Assembly (NCBI GenBank): GCA_963814955.1
Contig: CAWFEX010000001.1
Coordinates: 310,001-374,000 of the forward strand
From: DATCJA01 sp963814955
Lineage (GTDB): Bacteria > Acidobacteriota > Vicinamibacteria > Vicinamibacterales > UBA2999
DNA: 64,000 bases
Reading direction: 5' to 3'
In this document: positions 61,817 to 64,000 of the stretch, in pieces
Layout: every line of letters starts with the position of its first letter
Numbering within the stretch: position 1 is the first letter of the stretch
Made by a program: the position numbers and the translations under genes
The notes under the pieces: model-generated
The model's database searches: none
Told to the model about the DNA's origin: nothing
Seen by the model: only the letters and a program-made list of their open reading frames with translations

Positions 61817-62997
61817 GAAACCACCTCGTCCCGTAACGTCGAGGCGATCGGAAGCCGGGCGACGATCCGCATCGGGTACAGCGCGGCAAGGATGGCCGTG
61901 GCAACGAGAAGCGCAACGTGAATGACCAATGCCCTGGGCTCGAACACGAAGAAATGCAACTGCGCGGGAATGCCCGGCATGCCCTTGAGGATGCCGTCGA
62001 GCCATGCGGCAAGAGCGACGCCCAGCGGCAGCGAGAGCAGGCCACCGATCCCGACGATCAGCGCCGACTCACAGAGAACGTCGAGCACCACGCGATTTCG
62101 CGAAAAGCCGAGCGCCCGCAGTGCCGCCACTTCGCCGAGCCGTTGATTGACCGACACCGTGAGCAGCACCGTGATGAGCAGCAACGCGAACGACACCGTA
62201 ATCGTGGTCAGCACCGTGGAAATCTGACGGAAATAGGTGAAACCGCCCTGCTGAAGCTGGCCGATCGCCTGATCGTTGGTGAATACACGCAGGTCGGGAC
62301 GGAGCGCGGCGATCTCCGCTGCCGCTGCGTCCGGATCCCCGGCGGAGGTCACCGCGAGAAAATCTGCCAGGTCGGCCTGCGGCGTACCGCACGCTTCGGA
62401 CAGGCTCGCCATGGTTGTGCCGGCCGTCGGTTCCTCGAGGGTTTCGAACGGAAGCTCGGCGATCCCGACCACACGAAATTCGATCGACGGTGGCGCTTCC
62501 GAGCCGCCGGCGCAGCTGGCGCGCACCGTGACTGTCGAACCCGGTTTGGCGTTCAGCGTCCGCGCTGCGTATTGATTGAGAACAAGCTCGCGACTCTCCT
62601 GCGGATCCCGCCCTTCCAGGATCGTCCACGGAGGCGGCGCCTCCATTCCAACGCCCACGATCGAACCATCGTCTGCTGATGAGCCATGCAGTTGGAAGTC
62701 GGAGTCTTCCGTTCGTATCGTCAACGCGGACTGCACGGACGGGAGGGCGCCGATCGTGGCTGCCAGGGGCGACGCGTTCGTGATGTCTGGTGTGCCGCCG
62801 GGGAGTTGATCGGTCGCGATGATTCGGATGTCGAAGCCGAGACGCTCGAACAGCTCACGCATCGAAACCACCAGGCCGTTCGACAGGAGCAGCATGTCAA
62901 AGAGGAGCGCGCCGACCGCGGCCACGCCAACGACGCCGAGCGTCGAGCGTGCCGGCTGGCGCACGAGGCTTCGCCAGGCGAAGGGAAGCACCGTCAC
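61813..62997 (-). CDS. FtsX-like ABC permease, second copy
   Basis: 394 residues. One N-terminal membrane helix (STLGVVGVAAVGALLFDMLL) is followed by a MacB-like periplasmic domain (residues about 45-265, with FDIRIIATDQLPGGTPDI). Three C-terminal helices follow (TTITVSFALLLITVLLTVSV; ALIVGIGGLLSLPLGVALAA; HVALLVATAILAALYPMRIV), the classic type VII ABC layout. The GTG at 62997 overlaps the stop of the preceding permease (GTGA). A much longer open frame to 63147 exists but runs into that gene. One operon with 62994-63830 and the ATPase. Confidence 0.88.
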   Translation of the reverse strand: MTVLPFAWRSLVRQPARSTLGVVGVAAVGALLFDMLLLSNGLVVSMRELFERLGFDIRIIATDQLPGGTPDITNASPLAATIGALPSVQSALTIRTEDSDFQLHGSSADDGSIVGVGMEAPPPWTILEGRDPQESRELVLNQYAARTLNAKPGSTVTVRASCAGGSEAPPSIEFRVVGIAELPFETLEEPTAGTTMASLSEACGTPQADLADFLAVTSAGDPDAAAAEIAALRPDLRVFTNDQAIGQLQQGGFTYFRQISTVLTTITVSFALLLITVLLTVSVNQRLGEVAALRALGFSRNRVVLDVLCESALIVGIGGLLSLPLGVALAAWLDGILKGMPGIPAQLHFFVFEPRALVIHVALLVATAILAALYPMRIVARLPIASTLRDEVVS

Positions 62998-63830
62998 CGG
63001 CGGGCGAGCCTCAAGCCACCGCGCCGCAGCAGCGCCCACGAGGCCGCGACGGTAGCGGCTGCGCCAAGCGGGACGGCGATGGCCACGCAGAACGCGGCAA
63101 CATCCGGGCTGATGCGTACGAAGACGAGTGCCGTGTCGTAGCGCCATTGAAAGAAGCGGTTGATGATGCCTTCGGAGGCGAGCGCCAGCACCAGTCCGAA
63201 CAGCGCTCCGGCGCTCGCGATCAGAATTCCTTCAAGGAACACCTGCGTCAGAATGCGCCGCGCCGGCAGTCCGATCAGACGGAGTACGCCGATGGTTTCG
63301 CGGCGTTCGTCCACCAGCATGATGGTGAGAGCCAGGAGAAACACGGTTGCGGCGACGATCGTCACGGCGGCGATGGCCAGATGAAAGCGTTCGAGCACCA
63401 CGAACGTGCTGCCGGACCCCGCGGCCCCTTCGGCCGGCCGCGCAACCACACCAGGCGTGCGCGTGTTCACCTCACGCGCGAAGTCGGCGGCCGACGCAGG
63501 ATCGACGAGTGCGACGTTTATCGTGTCGACGTGCTCGGCACCCGACGGCTCGAACTTGAAGGCGAGAAGGTCTGGAAGATGCAATCGTATTTCGCGAGGA
63601 ACACTGCCAAGGCGCGCCGGGTCCGGCGTCGGTTCGTAGATGCCGGCAACGACGAACTCGCGTGCATTCGTGCCCTTTGCATCGGCCGCCAACCGTACCG
63701 TATCTCCCGCACTGAGTCCTTCCAGCTGCGCGAGCTGCCTCGATACGAGGACCTGCGGCAGCTCCTGGGCGCGGAGGACGAACGCCGACGCAATCAGCGC
63801 GCCTGTGAGAGCAACGAGGAATACGCGCAT
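62994..63830 (-). CDS. FtsX-like ABC permease, first copy
   Basis: A 278-residue membrane protein with one N-terminal segment (VFLVALTGALIASAFVLRAQ), a short extracytoplasmic domain (GDTVRLAADAKGTNAREFVV) and three helices (FHLAIAAVTIVAATVFLLAL, ILIASAGALFGLVLALASEG, VAAFCVAIAVPLGAAATVAA). It is shorter than the following permease and lacks most of the MacB-type domain; the two may form a heterodimer. The ATG at 63830 begins the signal-like helix; a TTG at 63860, against the stop of the preceding gene, is also possible. It heads the visible AttEFGH-like operon. Confidence 0.8.
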   Translation of the reverse strand: MRVFLVALTGALIASAFVLRAQELPQVLVSRQLAQLEGLSAGDTVRLAADAKGTNAREFVVAGIYEPTPDPARLGSVPREIRLHLPDLLAFKFEPSGAEHVDTINVALVDPASAADFAREVNTRTPGVVARPAEGAAGSGSTFVVLERFHLAIAAVTIVAATVFLLALTIMLVDERRETIGVLRLIGLPARRILTQVFLEGILIASAGALFGLVLALASEGIINRFFQWRYDTALVFVRISPDVAAFCVAIAVPLGAAATVAASWALLRRGGLRLARR

Positions 63831-63860
63831 TTCAGGCCTGCGAATCGGACGACCGACCAA

Positions 63861-64000
63861 TCACGCCTTGCTCATGTCGACGATTCGCGCCCATTCAGCG
63901 TCGGTGACCGGCATCACCGACAGTCGCGACATTCTGACCAGCGGAAACGACGCGAACGCGCGATCGGCCTTGATGGCTGCAAGCGTCACCGCGTGCGACA
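63861..64000 (-). CDS. EVE (PUA-like) domain protein, C-terminal end only
   Basis: The last 45 residues of a gene that continues beyond the right edge: TLAAIKADRAFASFPLVRMS, then RLSVMPVTDAEWARIVDM. The PLVRxSRLSVMPV stretch is the typical end of EVE domains, small PUA-like folds that read modified bases in DNA or RNA. Its stop codon ends one base from a possible TTG start of the ABC permease, so the two may share a transcript. Confidence 0.78.
   Translation of the reverse strand, partial: SHAVTLAAIKADRAFASFPLVRMSRLSVMPVTDAEWARIVDMSKA

Overview
The window is GC-rich, densely coded DNA on both strands. The gene content fits an Acidobacteriota genome, most likely of the Vicinamibacteria type. 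The pointers are three Oar-like TonB-dependent receptors with an N-terminal carboxypeptidase-regulatory-like domain, a DUF1592/DUF1552/ankyrin operon, several secreted c-type cytochromes fused to other domains, two paralogous secreted 'DGxPDFxGxW' proteins, and an ATP/ADP-translocase-like protein fused to HEAT and cyclic-nucleotide-binding domains. The assignment is an inference from gene content. No rRNA, tRNA, CRISPR array, intact transposase or phage gene was found.

Layout. 1-16.5 kb: a cut-off MFS transporter, two metallo-beta-lactamase-fold enzymes, two TonB receptors and the stub of a third, small secreted proteins, c-type cytochromes, and a Tat-exported thiamine-diphosphate enzyme coupled to a diheme cytochrome. 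16.9-23.1 kb: a tight operon of DUF1592 protein, DUF1552 protein, ankyrin protein and metallophosphatase. 23.3-28.8 kb: two tandem secreted kinase-like proteins and the transporter-HEAT-cNMP fusion. 29-34.3 kb: a cytochrome/propeller protein, an OsmC protein, a cytochrome/TPR protein and a redoxin. 34.4-44 kb: a heavily frame-broken TonB receptor, a tannase-family esterase, and a tricarboxylate uptake operon (TctC-TctB fusion, TctA, TcuA-like dehydrogenase). 44-64 kb: mostly housekeeping genes (glgB, peptidyl-prolyl isomerase, PfkB kinase, RNA methyltransferase, pheA, rhomboid, ubiX) and an AttEFGH-like ABC operon, ending in a cut-off EVE-domain gene.

The most unusual layer is between the genes. 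From 41 to 60 kb, intergenic spaces are filled by short-unit, mostly 7-nt periodic arrays of several unrelated sequence families (AAGTGCA-, CTACCGA-, GAATTGA- and CCCGAAT-like), often as inverted pairs. They run right up to coding ends, so several genes take their last codons and stop from an array. One inverted pair flanks a gene for a four-helix-bundle protein of the 23S-intervening-sequence/Avd-like family (55.18-55.72 kb), which looks like a self-contained cassette between an RNA methyltransferase gene and pheA. A second layer consists of palindromes with a TGAA/TTCA or GGGTCC-type core, scattered through the window. Some lie inside or at the edge of coding sequences.

About a third of the genes carry one or more apparent frameshifts. 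Most look like single-base indels in otherwise intact, conserved proteins, so assembly error is the first explanation. I give these genes their full likely span and say where the frame breaks.
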